From positions 1 to 7,765 of the forward strand of contig JAAYTV010000161.1 in NCBI GenBank assembly GCA_012523655.1: DNA of 7,765 nt. The letters run 5' to 3'. Each line of letters begins with the position of its first letter. The stretch's first letter is position 1. A model generated the notes under the pieces. It was not told the DNA's origin. It did not search any database and was given only the letters and a program-made list of their open reading frames with translations. A program made the position numbers and the translations under genes. Positions 6,860 through 7,765 of the stretch are shown piece by piece. The stretch is from a bacterium (GTDB lineage Bacteria; Zhuqueibacterota; Zhuqueibacteria; Residuimicrobiales; Residuimicrobiaceae).

Positions 6860-7515
6860 CAGCGGACCTCCTTGGGTGAACAGACCCGATCAAAGGCATC
6901 CGGCAGCGGAGAGGTGATCTGGATCTCCTGGCCTGAATGCGGATTCTGAAAATGTATGGATTGCGCGTGCAGATAGAGCCGTGGAAAACCGCGATTGAGT
7001 TGCTTGTCGCCGTAGCGTGGGTCGCCGACCAATGGATGGCCGATGCTGTACAGATGAACACGGATCTGGTGGCGTCGGCCGGTTTGCGGATGAACTTCAA
7101 GCAGGCTGGTGCGGTGGGTGTGCGCTAAAACTCGATAGCGGGTCTGCGAGGGTTTGCCGCGCCGTTCATCGACCGCCATGCGGCCGGACCCGCAGGCGCG
7201 AATGGCTTTGTTGATCACCCCATGGTCGGCGGCCATACAGCCGTGTACGATCCCAATATAGGTTTTGTCGATTTGTTTCTCCTGAAATTGATCGTTGAGA
7301 AGACGGTGCATGGCTGCGTTTTTGGCGAACAGGATCACGCCGCTGACCTCTTTATCAAGACGATGGACCACCCATAGCGGAGCGCCCTGTTGCTCGGTGA
7401 GGCGGGAGAGCAGGTCGCTTTGGTCCGGAATGCGTTCCGGAATCGAGGCGATCCCATCGGGTTTATCCACCGCGATTACATCATCGTCTTCGAACAGCCG
7501 AACGATTTCCATCAA
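6859..7515 (-). CDS. RluA-family pseudouridine synthase
   Basis: The protein has about 217 residues and is an RNA pseudouridine synthase of the RluA/RluD superfamily, which isomerises specific uridines of rRNA or tRNA in the cytoplasm. The catalytic signature 'VVHRLDKEVSGVILFAK' carries the nucleophilic aspartate D54 of HRLDxxxSG. The usual 'EVHPQTGRRHQIRVHL' and 'GHPLVGDPRYG' motifs follow near residues 140-168. An N-terminal S4 domain is absent, and the length matches E. coli RluA (219 residues). The target site cannot be told from the sequence, so I give no symbol. Start: the reading frame opens with TTG at 7513-7515, but ATG 7510-7512 is better placed, four bases after 'AGGTG' (7517-7521). 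The start lies 4-7 bases from the stop of the P5C dehydrogenase. The stop TGA (6859-6861) overlaps the lipoprotein start by one base, so the three genes are probably one transcript. Confidence 0.93.
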   Translation of the reverse strand: MMEIVRLFEDDDVIAVDKPDGIASIPERIPDQSDLLSRLTEQQGAPLWVVHRLDKEVSGVILFAKNAAMHRLLNDQFQEKQIDKTYIGIVHGCMAADHGVINKAIRACGSGRMAVDERRGKPSQTRYRVLAHTHRTSLLEVHPQTGRRHQIRVHLYSIGHPLVGDPRYGDKQLNRGFPRLYLHAQSIHFQNPHSGQEIQITSPLPDAFDRVCSPKEVR

Positions 7516-7519
7516 ACAC

Positions 7520-7765
7520 CTAGATCAACCGCTCGGCAATGGATTTGGCCTGCAGGAACAGTCCCAAATAATCCATGCCGCCGGCTTTGGAATCCGTGCC
7601 GCTCATGTTAAAGCCGCCGAAGGGGTGCGCGCCGACCATGGCGCCGGTGCATTTGCGGTTGATGTACAGGTTGCCGACGTGAAAGGTGTCTTTAGCTTTT
7701 TCGATCCGGTAGCGGTCCCGCGTCCACACCGCGCCGGTGAGGCCGTATTCAGTGGCATTGGCGAT
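7520..7765 (-). CDS. pruA: L-glutamate gamma-semialdehyde (P5C) dehydrogenase, C-terminal end (5' truncated by window edge)
   Basis: The last 81 residues run from the window edge to TAG 7520-7522. 'NATEYGLTGAVWTRD' is the aldehyde dehydrogenase C-terminal motif. 'HVGNLYINRKCTGAMVGAHP' with 'FGGFNMSGTDSKAGGMDYL' is a hallmark of delta-1-pyrroline-5-carboxylate dehydrogenase, the second step of proline breakdown: L-glutamate gamma-semialdehyde is oxidised to glutamate with NAD+. The ending 'LFLQAKSIAERLI' is also typical. The catalytic Cys and the cofactor fold lie outside the window, so whether the full gene is monofunctional (PruA) or fused to proline dehydrogenase (PutA type) is not visible. 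The stop codon sits within the ribosome site of the next gene, supporting co-transcription. Confidence 0.9.
   Translation of the reverse strand: MANATEYGLTGAVWTRDRYRIEKAKDTFHVGNLYINRKCTGAMVGAHPFGGFNMSGTDSKAGGMDYLGLFLQAKSIAERLI

Overview
The window looks like ordinary chromosome from a Gram-negative bacterium of the FCB (Fibrobacterota-Chlorobiota-Bacteroidota) kind. I would lean to an uncultured lineage such as candidate division KSB1, Calditrichota or Ignavibacteria, but this is an inference. The main support is the secreted protease on the minus strand. It ends in a FlgD-Ig-like / type IX secretion (T9SS) type A sorting domain, recognised by a 'NFPNPFN ... YDLSGRLVRTL ... W.GND ... SGVYFCRL' pattern. 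A Bat operon tail and generally weak Shine-Dalgarno sequences agree with this. No mobile element, CRISPR array, tRNA or rRNA was seen.

Left part (1-2779, plus strand): the 3' end of a BatABCDE aerotolerance/cell-envelope operon. It holds the last 55 codons of a BatC-like protein, then complete batD (signal peptide, large periplasmic part, one C-terminal membrane segment) and batE (signal peptide, two TPRs, two membrane segments, SH3-like tail), nearly abutting. A symmetrical, probably bidirectional terminator (2833-2864) follows and separates this operon from the convergent minus-strand genes.

Right part (2889-7765, minus strand; transcription runs from high to low coordinates). First comes the C-terminus of L-glutamate gamma-semialdehyde dehydrogenase (P5C dehydrogenase). 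A few bases later is an RluA-family pseudouridine synthase. Overlapping its stop codon is a 221-residue lipoprotein made only of an FTP/PepSY propeptide-like module. After a 131-base gap, which holds a perfect 16-bp palindrome and a possible -10 box, comes a 1057-residue M4 (thermolysin-family) metallopeptidase. Its order is signal peptide, FTP/PepSY propeptide, complete M4 catalytic domain, a probable six-bladed TolB-like propeller and a T9SS sorting domain.

The most interesting observation is the pairing of the stand-alone propeptide-like lipoprotein with the full protease. The two are clearly homologous over the propeptide (19 identities in an ungapped 39-residue stretch aligned by hand), but the lipoprotein stops where a catalytic domain would begin. 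It could be a membrane-anchored trans-acting chaperone or inhibitor of the protease, or the remnant of a duplicated protease. The sequence alone does not decide between these.
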